From assembly GCA_902602695.1 (NCBI GenBank), contig CACKRO010000005.1:37229-101228 (forward strand): a DNA stretch of 64,000 nt, written 5' to 3'. The stretch is from an uncultured Alphaproteobacteria bacterium. Lineage in GTDB: Bacteria; Pseudomonadota; Alphaproteobacteria; HIMB59; GCA-002718135. A program made the translations under genes and the position numbers. How positions within the stretch are numbered: position 1 is the stretch's first letter; every line of letters begins with the position of its first letter. This document shows positions 50,253-59,817 of this stretch, piece by piece. The notes under the pieces are model-generated. The model saw only the letters and a program-made list of their open reading frames with translations, searched no databases and was not told the origin of the DNA.

Positions 50253-51437
50253 GTGAGTAAAATTTTAAGTGTTAAAGCAAAGGTCTATAAATGGACAGGG
50301 CCCGTTCAAAAAATTCACGAAAACTTTTGCACAAATGCTGCAGATATTGTGAATCAAGAAAATATTTCAAATGATAGATGGACAACATATAAATTTCATA
50401 ATTGGTTAGTTGTAGAAGTAGAAACAAGTGATGGTTTTATAGGTTTAGGTAATGCTGCATTATCCCCAGAACCATGTAAATCAGTTGTAGATACTTATTT
50501 AGCGCCAGCCATTATTGGTGAAAGTATATGGGATTATGAGCATATATGGCAAAAGATGTATCGACAAACACTAGCTTGGGGAAGAAAAGGTGTAGGTATG
50601 ACAGCTATTAGTGCTGTTGATATTGCAATATGGGATGCACTTGGAAAATCTGCTAAACAACCTGTATTCAAATTATTAGGTGGAAAAACTAAATCAAAAC
50701 TCCCTTGTTATGCAAGTAAGCTTTACAGTCAACCTCTTGATAGTCTTGCAAAAGAAGCTAAAGATTATGTAGATCAAGGTTTTAAAGCAATGAAATTAAG
50801 ACTTGGTTGGGGTCCGACTGATGGTGCTGAAGGTATGCACAAGAATATTGAGTTAATCAAAACAGTACGATCAGTTGTTGGTGATAATGTTGATCTTATG
50901 GCTGATGTATATATGGGATGGACATTTGAATATGCAAAAAGAATGATGAGATTAATTGATAATGAAAATCTTCGTTGGTTAGAAGAACCAGTTATTGCTG
51001 ATGATATTGATGGTTATGCAGATCTAAAAGCTTCATGTAGAACTCCTATATCTGGTGGTGAACATGAATATACACTTTTTGGTTTTAGACAATTACTAGA
51101 AAAAAAAGCAATTGATGTTGTGCAATTTGATACGAATAGAGTTGGTGGAATAACACAGGCGCATAAAATTTCTGCTTTAGCTGAAGCATTTCAAATACCC
51201 GTTATTCCTCATGCTGGACAAGTCCATAATTTTCATATTTCCATGAGTTCAGTCAACGCTCCTATTGTCGAATATTTTCCATTCTGGCCAGTAGAAATTG
51301 GTAATGAATTATTTTGGTATGTTTTTGATGGAGAGCCTCAAGCAAAAAATGGTTTTATTGAATTAGATGAAAATAAGCACGGATTAGGAATAGAGTTATC
51401 CGAAAAATATTTAGATAACTTTGACATTCATCAATAA
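50253..51437 (+). CDS. Mandelate racemase/enolase-superfamily sugar acid dehydratase (rhamnonate dehydratase-like)
   Basis: GTG start; AVDIAIWDALGK, KAMKLRLGWGPTDG, LMADVYMGW, WLEEPV, GGEHEYT, IPHAG. Confidence 0.8.
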   Translation: MSKILSVKAKVYKWTGPVQKIHENFCTNAADIVNQENISNDRWTTYKFHNWLVVEVETSDGFIGLGNAALSPEPCKSVVDTYLAPAIIGESIWDYEHIWQKMYRQTLAWGRKGVGMTAISAVDIAIWDALGKSAKQPVFKLLGGKTKSKLPCYASKLYSQPLDSLAKEAKDYVDQGFKAMKLRLGWGPTDGAEGMHKNIELIKTVRSVVGDNVDLMADVYMGWTFEYAKRMMRLIDNENLRWLEEPVIADDIDGYADLKASCRTPISGGEHEYTLFGFRQLLEKKAIDVVQFDTNRVGGITQAHKISALAEAFQIPVIPHAGQVHNFHISMSSVNAPIVEYFPFWPVEIGNELFWYVFDGEPQAKNGFIELDENKHGLGIELSEKYLDNFDIHQ

Positions 51438-51440
51438 TAT

Positions 51441-53174
51441 TTAGTGGCTATGTCTTTTGACTTCAGCACCTCTTTTTCCAATTAGAAAATCTAAATCTGC
51501 TCCTTTGTCGGCTTGCATCACATGTTCTACATACATTTTTTGATAACCACCTGTTATTTCTGGAACAACGGGTGAATAATTTTCCAGACGATTTTTTATT
51601 GTTTCATCATCAACTTTTAAATTCATTGTACCTTGATCAACATCAACTTCTATTTCATCACCATTTTGAACGGCTGCTAAAGGCCCTTTAACAGCAGCTT
51701 CTGGAGCTGTATGAAGTATTACTGTACCATAGGCTGTTCCACTCATTCTAGCATCAGATATTCGAATCATATCTCTCACACCTTTCTTAAGTACTTTTTG
51801 TGGAAGTCTCATATTTCCAACTTCAGCCATACCAGGATAGCCCTTTGGTCCACAATTTTTTAAAACTAATATTGAATTTTCATCAACTTCTAAATTAGGA
51901 TCATCAATCTTTTCATGAAATTCTTCTACGCTTTCAAAAACTACCGCTTTTCCCGTATGTTTCATTAATTCTGGTGATGCAGCTGATGGTTTAATAATTG
52001 CACCATTTGGAGCGATATTACCCCTAAGAATTTTAATACCTCCATTTTTTGTTAATGGATTTTCGAATTCTTTTATAACGTCATTGTTCCAACATTTAGA
52101 ATTTATATTATTCTCAGCTATTGTTTTTCCATTAACAGTCATTGAATTTTCATCTAGTAATTTTTTTTCCATTAATCTTTTTATAACTACAGGAACGCCA
52201 CCTGCATAATAAAAATCTTCCATTAAGTATTTCCCTGAAGGCTGTAGATTTACTAATGTTGGAATACCTTCCCCACATTTATTCCAATCATCTAAATCTA
52301 AATCAATTTCCATTCGACCAGCAATTGCAGCTAAATGGATAACTGCATTTGTAGATCCACCTATTGCTCCATTTACTTTAATTGCATTTTCAAATGATTT
52401 TTTTGTAACAATTTTTGACATTGTTATATCTTCCTTGACCATTTCAACAATTCTTTTTCCAGACATGTGCGCTAAAGCATATCTTCTTGAATCTACTGCA
52501 GGTATTGCAGCATTTCCAGGAAGTGACATTCCTAATGCTTCTACCATTGAACCCATTGTTGATGCAGTTCCCATTGTCATACAGTTTCCTTTTGAACGGC
52601 TCATTGAGATTTCAGCATTAATAAAATCTTCTTCAGTTATTATGCCCGCATTTAAATCTGCATCCAGTTTCCAAACTCCTGTTCCAGAACCTATTGTTTC
52701 CCCTTGATGATGTCCATTTAGCATTGGGCCACCAGAGACACCAATTGTAGGAAGATCAACACTTGCAGCCCCCATCATCAATGATGGAGTTGTTTTATCA
52801 CAACCCATTAGTAGTACTACTCCATCTATAGGATTGCCCCTTATTGCTTCTTCAACGTCCATACTTGCTAAATTTCTAAACAACATAGCTGTTGGTCGTA
52901 AATTGGATTCACTTGCTGAAAAAACTGGAAATTCTAAAGGAAAGCCTCCTGCCTCATAAACACCTTTTTTAACAGACTCAGCAATTTCTCTGAAATGTCC
53001 ATTACATGGTGTTAATTCAGACCAAGTATTACAAATACCAATTACAGGACGCCCGTCAAATAAATGGTTTGGATGACCTTGATTTCTCATCCAGCCTCTA
53101 TGAATAAATGTATCTCTTCGATGTGATTTAGAATTATACCAATTAGAAGATCTATATTTATTTTTTTTATTCAT
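51441..53174 (-). CDS. IlvD/Edd family dehydratase (arabonate/pentonate dehydratase-like)
   Basis: GICNTWSELTPCNGHFREIAE, LMGCDKTTPSLMMGA, GNCMTMGTASTMG. Confidence 0.9.
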   Translation of the reverse strand: MNKKNKYRSSNWYNSKSHRRDTFIHRGWMRNQGHPNHLFDGRPVIGICNTWSELTPCNGHFREIAESVKKGVYEAGGFPLEFPVFSASESNLRPTAMLFRNLASMDVEEAIRGNPIDGVVLLMGCDKTTPSLMMGAASVDLPTIGVSGGPMLNGHHQGETIGSGTGVWKLDADLNAGIITEEDFINAEISMSRSKGNCMTMGTASTMGSMVEALGMSLPGNAAIPAVDSRRYALAHMSGKRIVEMVKEDITMSKIVTKKSFENAIKVNGAIGGSTNAVIHLAAIAGRMEIDLDLDDWNKCGEGIPTLVNLQPSGKYLMEDFYYAGGVPVVIKRLMEKKLLDENSMTVNGKTIAENNINSKCWNNDVIKEFENPLTKNGGIKILRGNIAPNGAIIKPSAASPELMKHTGKAVVFESVEEFHEKIDDPNLEVDENSILVLKNCGPKGYPGMAEVGNMRLPQKVLKKGVRDMIRISDARMSGTAYGTVILHTAPEAAVKGPLAAVQNGDEIEVDVDQGTMNLKVDDETIKNRLENYSPVVPEITGGYQKMYVEHVMQADKGADLDFLIGKRGAEVKRHSH

Positions 53175-53205
53175 AAAAAAAGTTTTATCTAATTAAAGTA
53201 AAAAA

Positions 53206-54081
53206 TCAAATTTTAAATTTATTATCTTCAATACCAGGAGTAGTAACATTTAATGCAAATAGGCTGCCATCATATTTATTTTTACCTGAGTTATTAGCAG
53301 TAGTAATAAATAGAGTTTTAAGATCATTGCCGCCAAATACACAATTTGTTACATTTTCAACAGGTAGCTCGTAAATTTGATCAACCCTACCTTTTGGATC
53401 AATTTTCACAACACATGATCCACCCCAACGACAATTCCAAATAAATCCATCACTATCAATAGTTGATCCATCTGGAGCACCTCTATCAAAATTGAAGAAG
53501 TTTTTTTTGTCTGACAAACTACCTTCATCTAGGTTAAACTTGTATTCGAGTAATGATCCCTCAGTTGTATCAGCAAAATAAAATTTTGTGTTATCTGGAC
53601 TCCAAACAAATGTATTAGGTATACCAAGATTTGTTTCAACAATATTAACCTTATTATTAGATAGACAATATAAACTACCAGATTTAGCATTTAAAGATTT
53701 TGCACTTCCATCTTGATTAAAATTATTTTGCATCGTCCCAAACCAAAGCCTACCTTTAGCATCTGATGCACCATCATTAGATCTATTTGTTAGAATATCA
53801 TCTTCAACATTAATTATTCTTTCATATTTTTTAGATTGAAAGTTAAATTTATTTACTCCATTATTTGAGACTAAAGCAGTTTCATTCTTTGAGATTATTG
53901 ACGTCGCTGTTACAAAATCAGGTAAATCAAAAGTTTCTAATTTATCGTTATCTAAATTAATTCTGAATAAAACTGATTTTGGTTTAATATCTACCCAAAG
54001 TAAACTTTGATCAATGGAAGACCAAGTGATGCCTTCTCCTAAACTATTTTTTACATCTTTATATAATTCGACCTTACTCAT
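53206..54081 (-). CDS. SMP-30/gluconolactonase family protein
   Basis: LGEGITWSSIDQSLLWVDI; RSNDGASDAKGRLWFGTM; APDGSTIDSDGFIWNCRWGG. Confidence 0.9.
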   Translation of the reverse strand: MSKVELYKDVKNSLGEGITWSSIDQSLLWVDIKPKSVLFRINLDNDKLETFDLPDFVTATSIISKNETALVSNNGVNKFNFQSKKYERIINVEDDILTNRSNDGASDAKGRLWFGTMQNNFNQDGSAKSLNAKSGSLYCLSNNKVNIVETNLGIPNTFVWSPDNTKFYFADTTEGSLLEYKFNLDEGSLSDKKNFFNFDRGAPDGSTIDSDGFIWNCRWGGSCVVKIDPKGRVDQIYELPVENVTNCVFGGNDLKTLFITTANNSGKNKYDGSLFALNVTTPGIEDNKFKI

Positions 54082-54125
54082 ATTTTAGATCAATATAATA
54101 AAAATTAATATTTATGAAGATAAGT

Positions 54126-55130
54126 TTAGAGGTAATGGGCTTTATCTTTGATACGAGCCATTACTTCCTTAGTGGCTTCTTCAGATCCATCATGGAACGT
54201 GCCCATTAATTTATCTAAGAAACTAGTATTTCCGCCTGAGTAATTGCATTCAAAATATTTATGATGAATATAATGCATATAATCACCTGTTGGAATTGAT
54301 ACACCATTTTTGAAAGTCATTTTTTCATATCCTGTATGTCCAGGTGTAGGTGCTAAACCAGCATGAAATACATGATACATCGCAACAAGAGGATGTGAAG
54401 GGATTATCCAATGAACTAAGATACCTGAAAAATATAATATATGCTCTATTGGATGCATAGACATACCTGACCAAGCACCTGTATTCGTATTACGGTGGTG
54501 AACTTTATGTGCAATTTTATAAAGTGGTGCCCAGTGCAATAGTCTATGAGTTAAGTAAAAATGTGCATCTCTTATAAATGGAACAAGAAAGAACATGAAA
54601 CAACAATATATTGGATACGCCTCCCAGCTTACATATGGGATTATTTGATTTGCAAATGCCCAAAATGTAATTACTTCATAAGCTGTCCATAATGGAATAG
54701 CACTACAAAAAGTATAGAATAGGTTATCTTTAGTCTGATCATTAAATAAAAAAGTTGGGTTATTTTTTTCTAGAGGTCGTGGGTTATATTTAAATGAAGT
54801 TCCTTGAGTCTTCAGTCTTAAATGAAAGAAGCCTGTCCAAAGCAAAATAATAACTGCGTTCCTGAAAAATATATATGATATCCATCCTATTTCAAAAGTC
54901 TTCATTGTCTCTAAAGAAGGAGTCAAAAAAAGATATGTAGCAACTGTTATTGCTGCAAAGACAAATGTCCATGGGAAAAAAATTCCTGGAAATTTAAAAA
55001 AATATTTTAAAAATTTTATTGGGTTAAAAAATATATCTTTAGGTGGGTTAATACTTATTGTACCAAATGGTTTCCAGTGACCCCTTTTATCTCTTTTACC
55101 AAAGTCACTATCATTTAGCTGATTTCCCAT
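54126..55130 (-). CDS. Sterol desaturase/fatty acid hydroxylase superfamily di-iron protein
   Basis: His boxes HRLLH, HKVHHRN, HYIHHKYFECNYSG. Confidence 0.85.
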   Translation of the reverse strand: MGNQLNDSDFGKRDKRGHWKPFGTISINPPKDIFFNPIKFLKYFFKFPGIFFPWTFVFAAITVATYLFLTPSLETMKTFEIGWISYIFFRNAVIILLWTGFFHLRLKTQGTSFKYNPRPLEKNNPTFLFNDQTKDNLFYTFCSAIPLWTAYEVITFWAFANQIIPYVSWEAYPIYCCFMFFLVPFIRDAHFYLTHRLLHWAPLYKIAHKVHHRNTNTGAWSGMSMHPIEHILYFSGILVHWIIPSHPLVAMYHVFHAGLAPTPGHTGYEKMTFKNGVSIPTGDYMHYIHHKYFECNYSGGNTSFLDKLMGTFHDGSEEATKEVMARIKDKAHYL

Positions 55131-55168
55131 TGTATATTTATAGTATATTTTGAATAAAAAAAAAGAGA

Positions 55169-56185
55169 CTAAATTGTCGTATCTGGAACCTTCACATCAA
55201 TAAAATAATTTTTATCTTTAGATTGCTTAAATATTGCTGGAATTATTGATCTATAAGCAGAAATTATTCCGTTATGAGGTTCTGGCATTTGATTTTTAAC
55301 TATTTTGTGAAATTTTTTTAAATTATGGCATGGGATTTTTGGGAAAATGTGATGCTCAATATGATACTCCATGTTTGAATACAAAAAACTAAAAAAAGGA
55401 TTCATAATAACGGTTCTTGTACTTTTTCTATGATCTTTAATATTATCAGCTAGTCCAGCATGTTGAGTCATGCCGCATATCATTAATATAGTATTACCAT
55501 AAAATGGAGGTAAAATTATCATTATGATTGGTAGCCATGATTGTAACAAAACTGAACATAAAATTACGAGCAACCAAAAACTTAAATATAATCTTGAACT
55601 ATTAATAATTTTTTTTATCTCCTTTTCAGGTACTGTAACTTTTACAACATGAGTAATTATCCCAAATGAATGTTTAATAATTTCAAAATGTGTAAAATGT
55701 CTAATTTTTTGAATATTAATTATTGGACCAAGAGGTAAAAAATTTAAAAGAAATCTAATAGGCTCTGTTGGTTTCGGACTATTATTTTCGTAATCGTACA
55801 CCTCTTCATGTGTAAATATAGTGTAAGTATGATGATGAAAATGACTCCACTTCCATCTAACTGCTTCAAAACCACCGAGTAAAGAAGTTATATGATAAAA
55901 AAGTTTATTTAACGCTCTTGTTTTAAAATATGTTTCGTGATTTGTTTCATGTTGAATGCTTATGATTTTACAATAGAAAATATTTCCATAAAGCAAAAGA
56001 GCAGGTATTGACCATAAAGTACCCCAACTTAGAATACACAGATATCCACTTAATATTAGAGCAACAATAAATATGGATATATCTAATAAACCTTTTGTAT
56101 CAGATCTCTTAGAAAGTTCCTTTAAAGTTTTCTTATCAATTTTTGGTTTATACCAAGTTTTTAAATCAACTTCGCCCGCAAACAT
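55169..56185 (-). CDS. Fatty acid desaturase-fold protein, MocD-like (paralog A)
   Basis: His boxes HETNH, HFHHHTYT, MEYHIEHHIFP; co-linear with 58641..59627. Confidence 0.8.
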   Translation of the reverse strand: MFAGEVDLKTWYKPKIDKKTLKELSKRSDTKGLLDISIFIVALILSGYLCILSWGTLWSIPALLLYGNIFYCKIISIQHETNHETYFKTRALNKLFYHITSLLGGFEAVRWKWSHFHHHTYTIFTHEEVYDYENNSPKPTEPIRFLLNFLPLGPIINIQKIRHFTHFEIIKHSFGIITHVVKVTVPEKEIKKIINSSRLYLSFWLLVILCSVLLQSWLPIIMIILPPFYGNTILMICGMTQHAGLADNIKDHRKSTRTVIMNPFFSFLYSNMEYHIEHHIFPKIPCHNLKKFHKIVKNQMPEPHNGIISAYRSIIPAIFKQSKDKNYFIDVKVPDTTI

Positions 56186-56188
56186 TAA

Positions 56189-57016
56189 TCAAAATTTTTC
56201 TGAAAGCTTTAAAAATTTTTCAAATTCACTTTCATCAATGTTAACTGTGATTTTAGGATCATTAAATTTTTTGTTTACCGTGTCATCGTGAAACTCTTTG
56301 AATGCACTTACTCTTTCAGCTTGTAATTTTGCAAATTCTTTTTTAAAATCTCTATAAATTCGCGCATGTCTTGGAATTTTTCCTTGGGTATATCCGAGTA
56401 CATCATTAGCAAATAAATATTGCCCATCACATCCAGAACCACTTCCCATTGAGAGAGTCATGATATCAACTTTTTTTGTAATAACTTCTGCAACTTTTGG
56501 AGGAACTACTTCGAGTTCAACTCCGATAGCCCCCGCTTCTTGTAACTCAAGAGTATGTTCTAAAATTCTAACGGCTTTATCAGCAGTTTTACCTTGTGCA
56601 ATAAATCCTCCAATCCAAGTAGCATTTCCTGGAACTAATCCAACATGACTATTAATTGGAACATACTCATCTCTTAATGCTCTAATCCATTTGTAACTCC
56701 AATTACCACCATAGATAACATCTGCGCCAATGTCTAAATACTTGTGTGATAGTTTCATTGCTTCATATTCAGAAGCTACTCTTACTGCCCCTCCGGATTG
56801 CATAAAGCAAGTTGGTGCAGCCTCGCGAATTCGCTTAAGCTCATCAAAAGAATTGTAAATACCAAATTGTGGAGCATCATGAGAAGTACAAATCATGTCA
56901 ATGCCAGCCTCTTCAGCTGCTGCAGCTTCGTCAGCATTATGTACAAACATAACACTTAGTTGTCTTTTACCTTTGCATTGCAAATAATCATAAACCGTAA
57001 GTTTTTTTCTGCTCAT
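56189..57016 (-). CDS. PanB-like TIM-barrel protein with altered active site
   Basis: NSHVGLVPGNATWIGGFIAQGKTADKAVRILEHTLELQEAGAIGVELEVVPPKVAEVITKKV...SGCDGQYLFANDVLGYTQGKIPRHAR matches PanB; N-terminal ligand motifs differ. Confidence 0.75.
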   Translation of the reverse strand: MSRKKLTVYDYLQCKGKRQLSVMFVHNADEAAAAEEAGIDMICTSHDAPQFGIYNSFDELKRIREAAPTCFMQSGGAVRVASEYEAMKLSHKYLDIGADVIYGGNWSYKWIRALRDEYVPINSHVGLVPGNATWIGGFIAQGKTADKAVRILEHTLELQEAGAIGVELEVVPPKVAEVITKKVDIMTLSMGSGSGCDGQYLFANDVLGYTQGKIPRHARIYRDFKKEFAKLQAERVSAFKEFHDDTVNKKFNDPKITVNIDESEFEKFLKLSEKF

Positions 57017-57035
57017 AAAATCTCCAAAAAAATAG

Positions 57036-57353
57036 TTAATCTATCTTAATGAAAATTTTGTCATTATCAACTTTAACTGGATATGTTTTTAAATCCTCAC
57101 ACGCTGGTGGGCTTAAAGCTTCTCCGGATTTAATATTAAAAATTCCCTGGTGCATTGGACATTCAATTTCATCATCCATAACCAAACCATCTTCAAGATG
57201 TACCGCCTCATGTGTACAAATTCCATCAGTAGCATAAAAACCATCTGTTAGTTTATACACACAAAAAGTTTTATCTTGATGATCAAATCTGATGAGATCC
57301 TCTTCTTCAATACTATCTGTAGACCCTACTTCAATCCAATTTTCTTCAGACAT
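57036..57353 (-). CDS. Rieske [2Fe-2S] ferredoxin (MocE-like)
   Basis: CTHEAVHLEDGLVMDDEIECPMHQGIFNIKSGEALSPP (CxH...CxxH). Confidence 0.9.
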   Translation of the reverse strand: MSEENWIEVGSTDSIEEEDLIRFDHQDKTFCVYKLTDGFYATDGICTHEAVHLEDGLVMDDEIECPMHQGIFNIKSGEALSPPACEDLKTYPVKVDNDKIFIKID

Positions 57354-57405
57354 AAATTGTATATAATAGCTATTTTGTGAAAATAAATAAAAAATAATTA
57401 AATTG

Positions 57406-58635
57406 TTATTTTTGTATAAGTTTATTTAATTTTAGATTTTGATCTGAGAGAATTTGTTTATCTACAATGGTATCTTTCTCAGTTAATTTAGAAGTTATTC
57501 TAATGTCACGGCCTACTTTTCCAATGATTCCAACACCACATGCTCCTCTTATTTTATTATTTTTTAGGAAAAAATAAATAACACCATTATTAATATCATT
57601 ACCTCTTTCGATAATTTCATCATACTCATCACAAATACCAGTCAGTTGAAGATTCAAATTAAATTGATCAGACCACATCCAAGGAATTGAAGTGTATTCT
57701 GTTTTTACTCCAGCAATATTTTTTCCAGCACATATTCCATGATTTTGTGCATGTTGATAAGACTCAAGTCGCATATTTCTTTCATAGAATGGATGATAAA
57801 AATTAGATACATCACCTGCTGCAAAAACATCTTTAATAGAAGTTTCACAAAATTGATTAGTTACAATACCATTATCAAGCTTTAAATTTGTATTTTCAAA
57901 TAACTTTACAGTCGGGGTTGAGCCTATACCTGCAATTATAAAATCTGTTTCTATTAGAGTATTATCATTTAATAAAATTTCATAATCGCCATTTTTTTTA
58001 GTTATTTTTTCTATCTGTTTATTTAATATTATTTCATTTCCATGTTCTATATGAGTGTTTTGAACTAAATCAGCAATTTGTTTGGGTATAATTCTTCCCA
58101 TAAGTTGACTGCCAATTTCAATAACAATTACTTTCTTTTGAAGCTGAGATAAAGATGAGGCAATTTCTAAGCCAATGAAACCGCCACCAATAATTGTTAT
58201 TTTATTTTTATTTGAAACTATTTCTTTAATTTTTTTGGCTTCTTCTAAATTTCTTAGATAATAAATATCATTCTTTAAATTATTATCTAAAGTAAGTTTT
58301 TTATTTTCAGAACCTGTTGAAATAAGCAAACTATCATAAGAGTAAACATTATCATTTTTTGCAAAAAGTTTTTTATTTTCAAAATCAACTTTATTAATTG
58401 ATATATTTTCAAATTCTATATTTTCATTTTTTAGTACGTCGCTAGAATGAAAATAAAGATCTTCTTCTTTTTTTTTATCTAGCAAAAAATCTTTAGATAA
58501 AGGAGGTCTTTCGTATGGTAATAAATTTTCTTCACCTAAAATTTTAATATTTGATTCTGTATCATTTTTTCTAATTTCTCTTGCAGCATAGATTCCGGCT
58601 TGACCACCGCCTAGAATTGTAATGTTATTTTTCAC
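57406..58635 (-). CDS. FAD-dependent ferredoxin reductase (MocF/oxygenase reductase-like)
   Basis: ILGGGQAGIYAA, LPYERPPLSKDFLL, IGGGFIGLEIAS, VFAAGDVSNF, ESYQHAQNHG. Confidence 0.9.
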   Translation of the reverse strand: MKNNITILGGGQAGIYAAREIRKNDTESNIKILGEENLLPYERPPLSKDFLLDKKKEEDLYFHSSDVLKNENIEFENISINKVDFENKKLFAKNDNVYSYDSLLISTGSENKKLTLDNNLKNDIYYLRNLEEAKKIKEIVSNKNKITIIGGGFIGLEIASSLSQLQKKVIVIEIGSQLMGRIIPKQIADLVQNTHIEHGNEIILNKQIEKITKKNGDYEILLNDNTLIETDFIIAGIGSTPTVKLFENTNLKLDNGIVTNQFCETSIKDVFAAGDVSNFYHPFYERNMRLESYQHAQNHGICAGKNIAGVKTEYTSIPWMWSDQFNLNLQLTGICDEYDEIIERGNDINNGVIYFFLKNNKIRGACGVGIIGKVGRDIRITSKLTEKDTIVDKQILSDQNLKLNKLIQK

Positions 58636-58640
58636 TTAGT

Positions 58641-59627
58641 TTAAGCGTTGCTTGGAACAGATAATGGAATTTGATAGTCTGGATTTTTTGCTTGTTTTAT
58701 GAGTGCTGGAATAATTTCTTTATAAGCCCCAAGAAGACCTTTTCTTGCAGGTGGTAATTGATCTTTAATCATAGCATGCAGCTTAGGTAAATTATGTGAG
58801 GGAACTTGAGGGAACATATGGTGCTCAACATGATATTCCATATGCCAATATAAAAAACTTAAAACTGGATTTAAATATACTGTTCTAGTTGTATACCTAT
58901 GGTCTCTTTTATCTTCTCTAAGTCCGGCGTGCTGAGTAAGGCCCATAAGCATGACAAGTGTTTTTCCATAAAAATTAGGCAATAAAACATATAGAACTGG
59001 AAGCCAGCTTTGAAAGTATACTGAAGAAGCAATACTTATGATCCAAATAGAGAGATGACTCCACGCAGATAATCTACATTTCCATCTTTCGTTTTCAGGA
59101 ATACAAACTTTCATTACATCTGTAGTTACACCGAAGGCATGTTTTATAGTTTCCCATTGAAGAGAATTTTTAAAGAAAAATAAACTTGAAAATGGAATAT
59201 AGTGAGAGAAAAATACAATCAAGTCAGTTGGTTTTTTTACATGTATTTCAAAATCTACAGGATCATTAAATTGAGTATAGGTATGATGATGGTAGTGTGA
59301 ATACCTCCATCTAATCGGCTCAAAGTTATCCATAAAGCTGGCTATGTAATAAAAGAAGTCATTCCAGAATTTAGATTTAAAAGCTGTTCTATGACCAGTT
59401 TCGTGCCAAATAGCATCACTGCATCCCCAAATGTTTCCATATATTAAAAAAAATAGTAAAGACCACCAAGTGCCCCAAGTAACATATGCTAAATAACCGA
59501 AAAGAACCAAAGAAGAGAAAAAAATAATCATGTGTTTGAAACCTTGCCAATCAGATTTCACACATAATTGTTTAAATTCTTTTTTATCTATGTTGGCTCT
59601 ATACCATTTACCTAAATCCACATCCAT
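58641..59627 (-). CDS. Fatty acid desaturase-fold protein, MocD-like (paralog B)
   Basis: His boxes HETGH, HYHHHTYT, MEYHVEHHMFP. Confidence 0.85.
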   Translation of the reverse strand: MDVDLGKWYRANIDKKEFKQLCVKSDWQGFKHMIIFFSSLVLFGYLAYVTWGTWWSLLFFLIYGNIWGCSDAIWHETGHRTAFKSKFWNDFFYYIASFMDNFEPIRWRYSHYHHHTYTQFNDPVDFEIHVKKPTDLIVFFSHYIPFSSLFFFKNSLQWETIKHAFGVTTDVMKVCIPENERWKCRLSAWSHLSIWIISIASSVYFQSWLPVLYVLLPNFYGKTLVMLMGLTQHAGLREDKRDHRYTTRTVYLNPVLSFLYWHMEYHVEHHMFPQVPSHNLPKLHAMIKDQLPPARKGLLGAYKEIIPALIKQAKNPDYQIPLSVPSNA

Positions 59628-59771
59628 TATTAAAAAATACCACTTTTTGATAATATTATAAATATAAAAAATAAATTAAATTCCTGATTAAGTGCGACCA
59701 TTTAATCTATCCAGGAGTTCAAGAATATGAATTGTAATAAGACGTATAATAATTTAATTTAATTGTATTAT

Positions 59772-59798
59772 TGATTTATTCACTTATAAAATAAATCA
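59772..59798. promoter_or_regulatory. Candidate operator palindrome upstream of ribose-type ABC operon
   Basis: TGATTTATT-cacttataa-AATAAATCA; 9-bp arms, 9-nt spacer, in divergent intergenic region. Confidence 0.35.
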
Positions 59799-59817
59799 TA
59801 AATTATTTGGAGGAATT

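Noticed and set aside
56189-57016. Annotation as true pantothenate gene panB
   Set aside because: Canonical Mg ligands and Lys/Glu motif appear replaced and no panC is nearby.
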